DNA of 64,000 bases from Halichoerus grypus (GCF_964656455.1 NC_135712.1:99796294-99860293); one strand, 5' to 3'; counted from the stretch's first letter, positions 12,418 to 25,059 are shown. Notes: generated from the letters alone by a model not told the origin. Made by a program: numbers and translations.

Positions 12418-12984
12418 AGTGTTTTCATTTTCTTCAGTAAATACCCAGAGTGGAATTACAAAATTTTATGGTATTTGTATTTTTAAGAAATCCTACATAA
12501 TGTTTTTCATAGTGGATGTACCAATTTATTTCCACCAATAGTGCATGGGAATCCCATTTTCTCCACATCCTTGTCAGCATTTGTTATCTCTTGTCTTTTT
12601 GATACTAGACATTCAGACTGGTATGGGATGATATCTCATTGTGGTTTCAATATACATTTACCTGATGATTAGTGATGTTGAGCATCTATTCATTTATGTC
12701 TTGGCCATCTATATGTGGGCATTCTTTGGAAAATGTCTACTCAGGTCTTCTGACTGTGTTTTAATCAGATTATTTGTTTTTGTTTGCTTTTTGATGTTGT
12801 ATGATATTAACCCCCTTGCATCACTGAAATAAACCCCATTTGACTGTGGTGAATTATCCTTTTAATTTATTGTTCAATTCACTTTTCTAATATGTTGAGG
12901 ATTCTTGCATCTATGTTCAACAGTGTTATTGGTCTGTAATTTTTTTGTGTGTGCGTGTGTTGTCTGTCTGGTTTTAGTATCAAG

Positions 12985-13575
12985 GCAACCCAAACGGACC
13001 ATTACTGATGGCCTGCATGGCTAGACTAAGGCATGGAAGTGACCACAGCACAGCTTTCGGGTCTGGGCTCTGACTGGGCCCTGCTGTCTAAGCCCACAGG
13101 AGAAGTGGGTGTGGGGGACAGGGCTAGCACCAGCTGTGCACTAATGCCCAGTCTGCAGGCTAGGAACACACTGGCATTGGGGAGCAGGGAGTGTCTGGGG
13201 GAGATGCTACAGCAATTTTCCAATCAAAGGAGAACAGGCAAAATGATCACCAAGGCCCCACTTTGTGACTGGCTCTTAGAGAACCACACCAGGCCTCCAG
13301 GGCTTTGTCACATGTCCAAAACCAAAACAAACTTCCGTGAACTGTGAAGTAGGACACCCAGGACCACAAACATTTACAGACCCAGTACCATCTCACACAT
13401 TATTATTAGTACTATGGGAGTTTTCATCACCAAATTACAAATTCCAGGAGTACTTCAAACCCAGAAGATCCCAGAGCATTCAATAGGGAAAGAAGAGAAG
13501 CAGATGTCTGAGGGGTAACTCTGAGTCATTCTGCAGAGGGGATGACTGTGGGAAGGTTTTGTGTCCTTACTGGCA
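12985..13575. other. Unidentified GC-rich insert inside L1, possible retrocopy
   Basis: About 590 bp, much richer in G and C than the surrounding L1, separate two L1 segments that should be contiguous (ending 'agtatcaaggcaac', resuming near 'tgctggcctcatagaa'). It ends in an A-rich stretch after 'ggcaagaatct', which suggests a plus-strand retrotransposed RNA. A 104-codon frame (13033-13347, starting MEVTTAQLSG) runs through it, but I recognise no protein. It could be a retrocopied 3' portion of an mRNA or non-coding RNA, or an unknown repeat. The A-rich part is impure, so the retrocopy reading is tentative. Confidence 0.55.
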
Positions 13576-15096
13576 AGAATCTAAAAAAAACAATGAAAAA
13601 ATTTAATACTTGAATTTTTAAAAAATGCTGGCCTCATAGAATAAATTTGGAAGCATTCTTTCCTTTTCTATATTTTGGAATAGTTTAAGAAGGATAAGAA
13701 TTAACTTGTCTTAAAATTTTTGGTAGAATTTACCTGTGAAGCCATCTGGTCCTGGATTTTGGTTTGTTGGGAGCTTTTTGTTACCAACTCAGTTTCACTA
13801 CTAGTAATCAGTGTGGTCAGATTTTCTATTTCTTCCTAATTCAGTGTTGGAGGATAGTATGTTTCCATGAATTTATCCATTGCTTCTAGGTTGTTTAATT
13901 TGTTGGTATATAATTTTTTTGTATTAGTCTCTTAAAATAATTTGTATTTCTGTGGTGTTCTTTGTAACTTCTCTTTCATTTCTGATTTTATATATTTGAG
14001 TCCTCTCTCCTTTCTTGATGAACCTTGCTAAAAGTTTATAAATTTTGATTATCTTTTCAAAGGCCCAGCTCTTAGTTTTATTGATGCTTTCTATTGTTTT
14101 TTTAAAGTCTCTATTTCATTTATTTCTAATCTCATGTTCTTCTTATTTTCTTCATTCCATTAAATTTGTTATTCTTCTTTTTCAGGTTCCTTTGGGTGTT
14201 AAGAGTAGATTGAGATTTTTCTTCTTTTCTGCAGTAGACCTGTATTGTTAGAAACTTCCCTCTTAGAGTGGCTTTCGCTGCATTCCAAAGATTTTAAATC
14301 GTTGTGTTTTCATTTTCATTTGTCTCCATGTTTTTTTAAAATGTTATATTTGATTTCTTGTTGACTCATTCATGTAGCAGAATGTTGTTTAGCCTCCATT
14401 TATTGGTATTCTTTCCAGATTTTTTCTTATGATTGATTTCTCATTTCATACCATGTGGTCAAAAATGCTTGATATGATTTTAGTCTTCTTAAATTTATTG
14501 AGACTTGTGTCCTATCATGTGATTTATATCAGAATGTTCCATACATACTTGAAAGGATGATCTCTCTCTTGTTTTTTGTTTTGTTTTGGTTTTTGCACTT
14601 CAGCTTGGGTGGTTTCCACTACCCTGTCTTCTAAATTATTCATCCATTCTTTTGCATCCTCTAATCTGCTGATTACTCCTTCTACTCTATCTTTTTTAAT
14701 TTCCGTTATTGTATTTTCAGCTCTGATATGTTCTTTTTTATATTTTCTATTTCCTTGTTAAATTTGTCACTGAGTTCATCCACTCTTCTTTCAAGTCCAG
14801 TGAACATCTTTATGATTATTACTTTTAACTCTGTCAGGTAGATTGCTTTTCTTTACTTTGTTCTTTTTCTGACATTTTGTTTCGCTCCTGGAGAAAGCTC
14901 CTACAGATCACTTTCGATAGGCACGTGCCCTCATATTATTCAATAAATTTTCTTTCGTTATAATCCAGGTACTATTCAAACTGCTGACATTGTTCTGGGT
15001 CTCTGACCAAGTCATATAGTAGTCTGGCCCTTTAAGAAAAAGTTTTAGTTTCCTATAGCCCTCCAGCTCTCCTGTAGTTAAGTCCTCCTGATTTTC

Positions 15097-15301
15097 TTTT
15101 CTTTTTTTTTTTTTTTTTTAAGATTTCATTTATTTATTTGACAGAGAGAGACAGCCAGAGAGAGAACACAAGCAGGATAAGTGGGAGAGAAGCAGGCTTC
15201 CCACTGAGCGGGGAGCCCGATGCGGGGCTCGATCGCAGGACCCTGGGATCATGACCTGAGCCGAAGGCAGACACTTAACGACTGAGCCACCCAGGCGCCC
15301 C
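15097..15301 (-). mobile_element. SINEC, antisense, well preserved
   Basis: A long poly-T, TTTATTTATTTGACAGAGAG, body 'gagcggggagcccgatgc' and head ending GCCACCCAGGCGCCCC. A target-site duplication (AGTCCTCCTGATTTTC and AGTCCTGCTGATTTTC) is at 15081-15096 and 15302-15317. It is inserted in the 5'UTR of the surrounding antisense L1, so it postdates it. Confidence 0.97.
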
Positions 15302-18300
15302 AGTCCTGCTGATTTTCAAAGGAAGTCATTATGAGCACTCATCTGAGGTATGGGTGTTGGTGGGGCTGATGCCCTGTCTGGCTGCAATGTTCTTGTATTG
15401 AGGCATGGGAGTAGGCAGCAATGGTGTTTGGCCTACCTGCAATGTGTGGCTGCAGTGCAGCTTAGTTATGGGTGGGGCTGTCACCTGGCCTTATTTGTAT
15501 ATTGATTTTGTATCTTGCAACATAGAGTAAAAGAATTCAGAACTAATAAATGAATTCAGAATTATTGGAGTCTTTAGGGTTTACTATATGTAAAATCATG
15601 TCATCTGCAAATACTGACAGTTTTATTTCTTCCTTTCGTATTTGGATGTGTTTAAAATTTTTTCTTGCCTAATTTTTCTAGCTAGGACTTCCGATATTAT
15701 CTTGAATAAAAGTGATGAGAGAGAATTTTTGTCTTGTTCCTGATCTTAGAAGAAATGTTTTCAGCTTTTTACTACTGAGTATGATGTTAGCTGTGGGCTT
15801 GTTATATATGGCATTTATTATGTTTGCTCTATACCCACTTTATTGAGACTTTTTATTATAAATGATGTTGTTTTGTCACATGCTTTTTCTGAATCTAGTG
15901 AGATCATCATATGATTGCTAGTCTTTATTTTGTTAGTGTGGTGTATAAAATTGATTTGTGGATATCAAATCATCCTTGCATCCCTGGGATAAATCCCACT
16001 GGATCACGGTATATGATCCTTTTAATGTACTGTTGACTGGTAGTTAACATTTTGTGGAGGATTGTTGTATTTATGTTCATTAGGGATATTTGTCATTTTC
16101 TTTTCTCATAACATCCTTGTCTGTTTTTGATTTTAGTAATGCTGGCCTTATAAAATGGAATCGGAAGCATGTTCTCTTTTATTTTTGGAAGAGAAGGATT
16201 GGTATTAATTCTTTGAATGTATGGTAGAATTCTCCAGTGAAGCTGTTCATCCGGGACTTTTGTTTGTTGGGAGGGTTTTGATTTCTTGTTCAATCTCCTT
16301 ACTAGTAACAGGTCCATTCAGATTTTCTATTTCTTCATGATTTGGTCTTGGTAAGTTGTATATTTCTAGGAATTTAGCCATTTCTTCTACATCATCTAAC
16401 TTGTGGGTGTATAATTTTTCAGAGTAGCTGTCATAACCTTTTTTATTTTTGTGGTACTAGTTTTAACATATACTCTTTTCGAGTTATTTTTTTTTCTTGG
16501 TTAATCTAGCTAAAGGCTTATCAATTTTACTTTTTGAAAGAACTGAAGAGCTAGCTTTGGTTTCATTGATCTTTTCTATTGTCTTCTTAGTCCATTTTTA
16601 ATTTATTTCTGTATGATCTTTATTTTTTTTTCCTTCTAATAACTTTGAGCTGCATTTGCTCTTTCTACTTCCTTGAAGTGTAAAGTTAGGTTCTTTATTT
16701 GAGATTTTTTCTTGTTTCTTGATGTTGAGCAATTTTTGCTGTGAACTTCTCTCTTAGAACTGCTTTTGCAGCATCTTATAAATTTGATTTGTTTCATACC
16801 CGTTTTTATTTGTCTCAAGATATTTTTTTAATTTCTCCTTTGATTTCTTTTTTGACTCATTGTTTCAGTAGCATGTTGCTTAGTCTCCACACATTTCTTA
16901 ATTTTTATTTTCTTCTTGTTACTGACTTCTAGTTTCATACCATTGTGGTCAGAAAAAAATGTTATAATTCCAATCTTCTTAAATTTATGAAGACTTGCTT
17001 TGTAACCTAAGATATGATTTATCCTGGATTATGTTCCATGTGCACTTGATAAGAATGTATAGAATGGAATGTTCTGTCTGTATCTGATAAGTCTATTTGG
17101 CCTAACATGATGTGTAAGGCCAATGTTTCCTTACTGATTTTCTGTCTAGATGACTTATCCATTGATGTAAGTGGGTTATAAAGTTCTATATTATTGTATA
17201 TTGCTATTTCTTCTTTTAGGTCTGTTAACACTTGCTTTATATATTTAGAAACTCTTATGTTGGTTGCATATATATTTACAAATATATCCTCTTCTTTGAT
17301 TGAATCCTTTATCGTTATATAATGCCCCTCTTTGTTTCTTACTATTGTGTTTAAAATCTATTTTTTCTAAACATATCTACCAGCTTTCTGTTGCCATTTG
17401 CTTGGAATACCTTTTTCTATTTGTTCACTTTCACTCTGTGTGTGTCCTTGCATTTGAATTGAGTGCTTTATAGGCAGTATATAGATGGGTCTTTTTAAAA
17501 AATTCATTTAGCCACTCTTTTTTATTGGAGAATTTAGTTCATTTATATTTAAATAATTATAGATAGATATGTAATTATTGCCATTTTGTTCATTGTTTTC
17601 TGGCTGTTTTATAGTTCCTCTTTGTTCCCTTCTTCCTCTCTCTTTTCCTTTGTGACTTGATGATTTTTCTTAGTGGTATGCTTAGATTCCTTTATCTTTT
17701 GTGTATCTAATATAGGACTTTGCTTTGTGATTACTATGAGAATGACATATAACACCTTATATCCAAAACAGTCTATTTTAAGTTATCAACTATTAAGTAT
17801 GTTCACATTCTAAAACTCTGTTTTTTACTTTCCTCCCCTTTATGTTTTTGATGTCACATTTTACATTTTTTTTACCTTGTGTATCCCTTAACTACTGTGG
17901 TAACAGTTATTTTTACTACTTTTGTCTTTTAACCTTCATACTAGCTTTAAAGTGATCATCCACTTCTTGTACTACTTATTTAACTTTACAGTGGGATGTA
18001 TTATTTCATGGTTATCTTGTTACTCAATAGTGTCGTTTCTTACAAGTTTAAGGAATTTCCTTTAACAGTTCTCATAGGATTGGGTTAGTGATGATGAACT
18101 TCTTTAAATTGTGCTTGTCTAGAAACCTTGTTATCTCTCCTTTAATTCAGAATGATAATTTTCCTGAGTAGTATCTTGATTAGGAGTTGTTGTTTTTTTT
18201 TTCTTTCAGCACTGAGATATAACATTCCACTTCTTTCCAACTTACAACTTTCTGTTGCAAAGTCAGCTGATAGCATTATGGGGATTCCTTTGTAGGTAAC

Positions 18301-18844
18301 AAGTTGTTTTCCTCTTGCTTCTTTTAAGATTCTTTCCTTGTCTTTATGTTTCAACATTTTAATTAATACATCTTGGTGTGGGTGTCTTTAGGTTCATCTT
18401 AATTGGGACATCTGAACTTTCTGAATCTGATGTCTGTTTCTTTTCCCACACTAGGGATCTTTTCATCTATTATTTCTTCCAGTAAAGTTTTGCTTCTTTC
18501 TCTCTGTCTTCTACTTTGTGGACCCTCATAATGTGATTGTTAGTCTGCTTGATATTGTCCCATAGGTCCCTTAAGCTATCTTCCCTTTTTAATTTTTTTT
18601 TCTTTTTGTTTCTCTGAATGGATGAGTTTCACTGCCTTGTCTTTGACTTCACTGATTGTCTCTTCTGTTTATATATTCTGCTGTTGAACCCTTCTCCTGT
18701 ATTTTTTAGTTCAGTTATTATTTTTATTATATTTGTAACTTCTGTTCGGTACTTTCTTAAATTTTCTATCACTTTGTTGAAGTTCTCAATGTGTTCATTC
18801 TCTTTCTGAGTTCAGTGAGCATCTTTATAATTACTTTGAACTCA

Positions 18845-19021
18845 GAGGTGCCTGAGTGACTCGGTTGGGCATCTGCCTGGGGCTTGGGTCATAATCCCAG
18901 GGTCCTGGGATCGAGCCCTAGCGGTGGGCTCCCTGCTTCTCCCCCTCCCTCTGCTGCTCCCCCCCTGTTTGTGCACTCGCACACTCTCTCTGTCAAATAA
19001 ATAAATAAAATCTTTTTAAAA
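18845..19021 (+). mobile_element. SINEC, sense
   Basis: Head 'gaggtgcctgagtgactcgg', body 'ggtcctgggatcgagccc', CT-rich segment and an AAATAAATAAATAAAATC tail. A duplication ATAATTACTTTGAACTC is at 18827-18843 and 19022-19038. It lies in the ORF1 region of the antisense L1. Confidence 0.97.
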
Positions 19022-19299
19022 ATAATTACTTTGAACTCTATTAGGTAAATAATTTATCTTCATTTAATTATAGATTTTTATCTGAGGTTTATCTTGTCTT
19101 TTTATTTGGAACATATTGCTCTGTTGCTCATTTTGATTGGCTCTGTGTGTTGGTTTCTATGTAATGCATGAAACAACCAACTCTCCCACTCTTGAAGGAA
19201 TGGCTTTTGTAGGAAATGATACTTATTCAACCCTGCCCTAGCTCATTGTTGTCTCTCAAACCTTTGTGATTGTTCAAGCAACCTATTATATTTCTAGTA

Positions 19300-20800
19300 G
19301 TTCACACTAGCTGAGGGTGTGCTAAGACCTGTCAGTGTCCCAAAGGGGAGGATCTCAGTCAGCACCTAGACTAAAGCTTATTGGAAGCTATACTCTTCAG
19401 GCAGCAGCTTTTAAAGTATGTAAATATATATAAGTCTTGGGGAACCTAAGCTAAATCCCACTGGCCACCAGACCCAAGTGATCTGGAGGTGTCCCCTAAG
19501 CAATAGTCAAAAAAAAAAAAATCAGAAATCAAGGTGACTGTATAAGCTCTTTTCTAGGAAATACCAATGAGCTGTAGTGCAATAGAAGGAGAGTTCAATA
19601 ATGGCATCCACTTTCCTATAGATTCTTAGAGTAACTCCATAGGCCCCTAGGTGTGTGCAAGCTTGAAGCCTGCCCCTCAGCTTCAGGACAAGCAAACAGG
19701 GCCCTTAAACAGAATGACTTGGTGGTGTGTTTTCAGTCAGCTGTCTGTGAAGTGCCCTTTTGGGTTGTAGCCTGCCAAAAAGGGTCTCTGATTGTTACTG
19801 TCTCATGTGACCCAAGTATACACACACCCCTTAGCCATCAGATCAAGACAGTCAAGGAGAGCCCCTAGGCAGCAGCTGCAAAAACTAGGGCAATAAACAC
19901 ATCTGAGTTCCCCTTTGAAGATACTAGTATTCTGGAGTACAACAGAGGGAGAGCACAAAAATAGCACCTGCCCTCTGACTACTCTAGAAAGGATGACAGC
20001 CCCTAGATGTGTGCTTCATTAAAATCCTGCCCCACTGTCAGAGTGCCCCACAAGTTTATAAGCTCCTGTCTGAGAGACCCTTGCAAGTTGGTGCAAGGCA
20101 GAGGGAAAGCAGAGATTGCATCCACTGATCTCTATTCCCTGAGAGCACTTCTGTAGGCCATGAGGTATCTATTCTAGAAACCTGCCCCTTAGACCAAAGG
20201 TCCTGGAAAAGCAACTAAGCCTCTTAGAAAGATTAAGGTTGTATTTCAGTCCACTGTCTGTGCAGTTGCCTGAGAGTGGTAGCCTATCAAAACTGTTTCT
20301 CCAATTGTTACAGTCCCATTGTACCCTGGAACAAAGCTCCACCTGGCCAGGTGATCAAAGGATGCACCCTAGAGAGCAGCTGCAAAAATCAGGTCACCAG
20401 ATATAATGTAAAAGCCTCCTTCTAGGAGATAACTCGTACTCTGAAGCATAGCAGGTGGAGAGTGTGATGATGGTGCTTAGTGACTGCAGCAAGAAAACAG
20501 CAAGGCAGAGAGGAGTGTTAATATGGTGCCCATGGGGAAAAGATGGGGAAAAGAAGAAAAAGAGAAAAAAGAGGTGGTGCCCTCCAGCTAGTGGAAGGCA
20601 GTAGAGGAGCATAAAGATAGCAAACACAGGGGGAAAAAATGGTGCTCACTGCCTACAGTGAGGCATAGGGAGAGCACAAATGTGGTACCAGCCAATATCT
20701 GTCCCTGGAGTGTTCCAGCAGGCTCTTAGATGTATGTGTTAAATTAGATGCTTGCCCCTCAGGCTGATGCATTAATATAAACAAAGTCTGAGCCTGACCA
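19300..20800 (-). repeat. Degenerate tandem units in L1 5'UTR
   Basis: Related blocks recur: a 'cccctagatgtgtgc ... ctgcccc' block near 19646, 20007, 20157 (degenerate) and 20722, and a 'cagcagctgcaaaaa' block near 19873 and 20372. The L1 at 1-4110 shows each block fewer times (near 3405 and 3547). This looks like a monomer-type 5'UTR with different copy number in the two elements. Unit length varies, and I have not aligned the units formally. Confidence 0.65.
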
Positions 20801-21872
20801 GATGCCTCTGAACTGGGCTCAGGGGTGGGTGAATATTTAAAAGTTGTTTTTCAGATCACCACAGTATAATACATCTTAAGGATGCAAGCCCCGTTGGTTT
20901 TCAAAGCTCAGAGTTTTGAGGGCTCATTTCTCAGGTGCAGCTCTTAAAATTTGGATACCCAGTGTGAGGTTAAAATCCTTCACTCCTCAGGGAAGAGCTT
21001 CAGGTTTTGAGTTCCCTCCTGATTGTGGGTCAATGTACTGGGAGTGGGGTTTATGGTGAGATTGTGTCCCAGCCTCTCCTCCCTTTGATGTGGTTTTCTC
21101 ATTTGTCTGACGTGTCATTGTCACTTAGCAAGTGTTTGTTTGTTTGTTTTTGGGTTTTTTTTTACCAGAGGAAATTATTTCATGTGTAGCTATTAGGAAC
21201 ATTTATGAGAGGAGGTGAGTTCAAGATCTTCTTATGTTGCCCACTTTAATCAGAACCTCTTACTATGTAATTTTGATATGACTTTTAAAACATTTTATAT
21301 TTCTATAGACATATCTTCAAAATTAACAGCAAAAATCATTAAAAAATTTTATTGAGCTATAACTGACATATAACATTCTATTAGTTTCAGGGATACAACA
21401 TGATTTGATATTTGTATGAAATGATCATCACAATAAGTCAGTTAACAACCATTTACCACATTTTTTTTCTTATAACTTTTAAGATATACTCTTTCAGAAA
21501 CTTTCAAATACATAACACACTATTGTTACCTATAGTCATGATGCTCTACATTACATGCCAAGACTTACTTATTTTATAACTGGATACCTTTATAACTTAT
21601 TTACTTTATAACTGGATTCAAAAGTTTCTAACTTTTGAATACCTTCACCCATTTGGCCCACACACTGCCCCCTGCCTCTGGTAACCACCAATCCTCCTTA
21701 TGAATTTATTTATTTATTTAGTTTAGATTCCACATAAAGGTGAAATCATATTGTATTTGTCTTTCATTTAACATAATGTCCTTGAGGTCCACCCATATTG
21801 TCACAAATGGTAAGATTTCATTCTTTTTATGGGTGAATATTACACACATACACACACACACTACATTTTCTT

Positions 21873-22081
21873 TTCTTTTTTTTTTTTTTAGAGAAAGTGA
21901 GATCAAAAGAGCAAGCAGGGGGAGGGGCTATGGGAGAGAGAGCGAAAGAGAGAGAATCCCAAGCAGGCCCCACACCCAGCAGGGAGCCTGACATGGGGCT
22001 TGATCCCATAACCCTGAGATCACAATCTGAGCTGAAATCAAGAGTCAGACGCTTAACAAACTGAACCACTCAGGCACCCCC
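21873..22081 (-). mobile_element. SINEC, antisense, nested in L1 3' part
   Basis: Poly-T, AG-rich tract, 'agcagggagcctgacatggg' body and a head ending 'accactcaggcaccccc'. The flanking L1 motif 'cacattttcttt' is repeated on both sides (imperfectly at about 21862-21873, and at 22088-22099), as expected for a target-site duplication. Confidence 0.93.
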
Positions 22082-22303
22082 ATATACCACATTTTCTTTC
22101 TCCATTCACCCATTGTTGGATACTTAAGTTGCTTTCATGTCTTGATTATTGTAAATACTATAATGAACTTGGGGTATATGTATAGTTTTGGGTTATTGTT
22201 AGGAATTGCACTGAATCTCTAGGTTGTTTTTGGTAGTATGGACATTTTAATATTGTTCCAACTCATGAGCTTAGAATATCTTTCCATTTATTTATGTCTT
22301 CAA

Positions 22304-22885
22304 TTTTTTTTAAAGATTTTATTTATTTGAGAGAGAGAGTACAAATTGGGGAGTGATTCATCACTCACATACAACACCTGGTGCTCATCACAAGTGCCCT
22401 CCTCAATACCTGGCACCTATTTAACCCATCACTACCCCCACACCCTAACCCACCTCCCTCCAGTAACCCTGTTTGTTCTCTATTGTTAAGCATCTGTTTC
22501 TTGGTTTGCCTCTCTTCCCCCTGCAATATTCATTTGTTTCTTAAATTCCATGTATCAGTGAAATCATATGGTATTTGTCTTTCTCTGACTTATTTCACTT
22601 AGCATAATACTCTCTAGTTCCATCCACATCATTGCAAATGGTAAGATTTCATTCTTTTTTATGGCTGAGTGGTATTCCATTGTGTGTGTATATATATGTG
22701 TCTGTGCGTCTGTATTCATATATATTTGTATATACATACATACCACATCTTTTTTATCCATTCTTCAGTCAATGGACATTTTGGCTCTTTCCATAATTTG
22801 GCTATTATTGATAATACTGCTATAAACATTGGGGTGCGTATATCCCTTTGAATCAGTATTTTTGTTTTCCTTTTCCTGGGTATTC
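22304..22885 (-). mobile_element. Younger carnivore L1 3' fragment with SINEC-like tail
   Basis: Complement of the carnivore-type L1 3'UTR ('caagtgccctcctcaatacc', 'gtttcttggtttgcctctct', 'atggctgagtggtattccat'), 5'-truncated at about 22885 inside an older antisense L1 that resumes afterwards. The 3' terminal portion (22304-22342) does not read as the usual L1 end. It matches the complement of a SINEC tail (AAAGATTTTATTTATTTGAG plus a GA run), so the insert looks like an L1/SINE chimera. Confidence 0.8.
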
Positions 22886-23046
22886 TTTTTGATACAACTC
22901 TATTATTTTTGATACAATTGTAAATGGGAACATTTTCTTAATTTTGCTGATCATTTGTTATTAGTGTTTGGAAATGCAACAGATTTTTTGTACTAGTTTT
23001 GTGTTCGGCAACTTTACTGAATTACTTTATTATAAGAGCTTTTTGT

Positions 23047-23140
23047 GGAGGACCTGACTGACTTAGTTGGTAGAGCATGTGACTCTTGATCTCTGGGTTG
23101 TGATTTCAAGCCCCACATTGGAGATAGAATTATTATTTTT
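23047..23140 (+). mobile_element. Short SINEC consisting mainly of the tRNA-like head
   Basis: About 90 bp resembling a tRNA-Lys-derived head with an A-box-like 'tagttggtagagcatg' and a B-box-like 'ggttgtgatttcaagcc', followed directly by an AT-rich tail without the usual SINE body. The flanking 'ttataagagcttttt' and 'attataaagttttcat' may be a decayed duplication. It is not a functional tRNA gene: the tRNA 3' half and acceptor pairing are lacking. Confidence 0.75.
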
Positions 23141-24750
23141 TTAAATTATAAAGTTTTCATTGCAGTTTTTAGGGCTTTTTATTCATAAAAATATGTCATC
23201 TGTAAATATATATGTATTTTTTAACCAATTTGGATGCCTTTTCCTTTTCTTTTTTTCTTGTCAGATTTCCGAAGCTAGGACTTGTAATGTTATGTTGAAT
23301 AAAAGTGCCAAGAGTATGTATCATTGTTTTGTTCCCAGTCTTAGAGGAAGAGTTTTCAGCTTTTCACCATAGGATCATGTTAGCTGTGGACTTATCATAT
23401 ATGGCCTTTATTATGATGAAATATACATTTTCTCTGTACCTAGTTTGTTGAGTTTTTATCATGAATTGATATTAAATTTTGACAAATGCATTTTCTGCTT
23501 TTTTGAGATAATCTGTAATAAATCCCACTTGATGATGGTGTATGATCCTTTTCATGTATTGTTGAACTTGGTTTGTTAATATTTTGTTGAGGATTTTTGT
23601 GGTTATGTTCACTGTTATTGGCCTTTAATTTTCTTTCTCATGTCTTCTTTTTCTCATTTTGGGATCAGGGTATTGCTGGCCCTTTAAAAGGAGTTTGCAC
23701 ATGGCCCCTCTTTTACTTTTTGGAAGAGTTTGAGGATTGGCATTAGTTCTTTTAAAAATATTTGGTAGCATTCACCACCATAGAGCAGTCTGGTCCTGAA
23801 GAATTTTGACAACTCATTCAATCTCCTTTCTAGTAATTGGTCTGTTCAGATTTTCTTTTTCTTCAAGATTCGGGTTATATATTTCCAGGAATTTATCCAT
23901 TTCTTCGAGGTTGTCCAATTTGTTGGCCTATGATTGTTCATAGTAGCCTCTTGTATTTTGTATTTATGAGTTGTAACATTTCTTCTTTAACTTGATTTGA
24001 GTATTTTTTTTTCTTAGTGGAGGTAAAGGTTTCTTAATTTTTCTAAGAACCAACTTCTAGTTTCATTGTTCTTTTCTACTTCTCATTAGTCTCTATTTCA
24101 TATATTTCCACCCTAATCTTTGTTATTTTCTTTCTTCTACTAGGTTTGGGCTTTGTATTCTTTAGTTGACTAAGGCATAACATTTGGTTGTTTGAGATCA
24201 TCTTGTTTCTTGCTTTAGGCATTTATCACTATGAATTTCCTTCTTGGAACTTCTTTTGGTATATCTTGTAAGTTTTGGTATCTTGTACTTTAATTTTAAT
24301 TTCTGTCAAGGTATTTTTTTAGTTCTCTTTTGTTTTTTTCTTTGACTTGTTTATTTAGTAGCATGTTATCTAATCTCCATATCCTTTTGAATATTTCAAT
24401 TTTTTGTAATTGATTTCTAGTTTCATACCATTGTGGTAGGAAAAGATGCTCCATTATGATTTCAAGCTTCTAAAATTTATTGAGTCTTGTCTTTTGGCCT
24501 AACATATAATCTGCCCTTTAGAATGTTTCATGTGCACTTGAGAAGAATGTGTGTTCTTTTGTTTTAAGATAAAAGATTTGTATGTCAAAACCATCTGATC
24601 TAATGTGTCACTTAAGGCCAATGTTTTCTTATTTTTTTATCTCAATGATTTATTGAGTAAAGTGGGAATATTAAATTCCCATTCTATTGTTGTGTTGCTG
24701 TGTAGGTTTCCCATTAGGTCTGTTAAGTTTTATTTCACATATTAAGTCTC

Positions 24751-25059
24751 ATATAAAAATCATTTTTAACTCTAGCCAATAGAAGAATCTTTCTCAACTT
24801 TCAACTGAAATACTTGATACCTAAAAAGTATCTAAAATCAAAATGATAACTTTAATAGCAACAAAATTATTAACTAGAAAATCAAGAGACATTCATCATG
24901 CTAATTCATCAAATAGCAAGGATATAAAGCTAACTTGGGATTCAAAATATGCAAATGATGCATTTGCATGTTTTAACCTTTAAAAGAGAGCAATTTAGAT
25001 GGCCTTACCTCCAATGGCTCATGATTTAAATTAGTCATAGTAAATCAATGATTTTATTC
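24751..25059. other. No gene or recognised repeat
   Basis: AT-rich, no open frame of note, no family recognised. Confidence 0.4.

Larger units (their letters stand above)
12418..15490 (-). mobile_element. Antisense LINE-1, rearranged
   Basis: Complemented L1 in order: 3' part of ORF2 (12418-12815), an abrupt jump to the reverse transcriptase region (12816-12984), a non-L1 insert (about 12985-13575), more RT and endonuclease sequence (13576-14555), then a jump to ORF1 (14560-14880) and a 5'UTR (to about 15490, split by a SINE). At least two internal deletions, near 12815 and 14557, remove parts of ORF2 and the inter-ORF region. The leftmost 400 bp might instead belong to the L1 that resumes at 15497. 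No intact frame remains. Confidence 0.82.
15497..21255 (-). mobile_element. Antisense LINE-1 with 5' end, lacking 3' third
   Basis: This complemented L1 begins inside the ORF2 reverse transcriptase (about 15497), runs through RT and endonuclease (to about 17600), inter-ORF (17600-18060) and ORF1 (about 18060-19250, split by a SINE), and ends in a long 5'UTR (about 19250-21255). The 5'UTR is longer than that of the L1 at 1-4110 and contains degenerate tandem units. The 3' part of ORF2 and the 3'UTR are absent at the left edge, where the element meets the 5'UTR of the preceding L1. No intact ORF. L1MA-grade by appearance. Confidence 0.85.
21330..24750 (-). mobile_element. Antisense LINE-1, 3'UTR to endonuclease, with nested insertions
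   Basis: Begins with the complement of an L1 3'UTR ('attgagctataactgacata'), continues through the C-terminal ORF2 (to 22303), is split by a younger L1 tail (22304-22885), resumes with ORF2 RT (22886-24100) and ends in the endonuclease region near 24750. It is 5'-truncated. Two SINEs are also nested (21873-22081 and 23047-23140). ORF2 is full of stops. The L1MA/MB-type 3'UTR is recognisable. Confidence 0.85.

Noticed and set aside
13033..13347. 104-codon plus frame as a possible host gene
   Set aside because: It lies in an insert inside a dead L1, with no promoter, splice context or recognisable domain. Kept as an unidentified insert, not as a CDS.
23047..23140. tRNA gene because of A-box and B-box-like motifs
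   Set aside because: The acceptor and T arms do not pair and there is no 3' half. It is the tRNA-derived head of a SINE.
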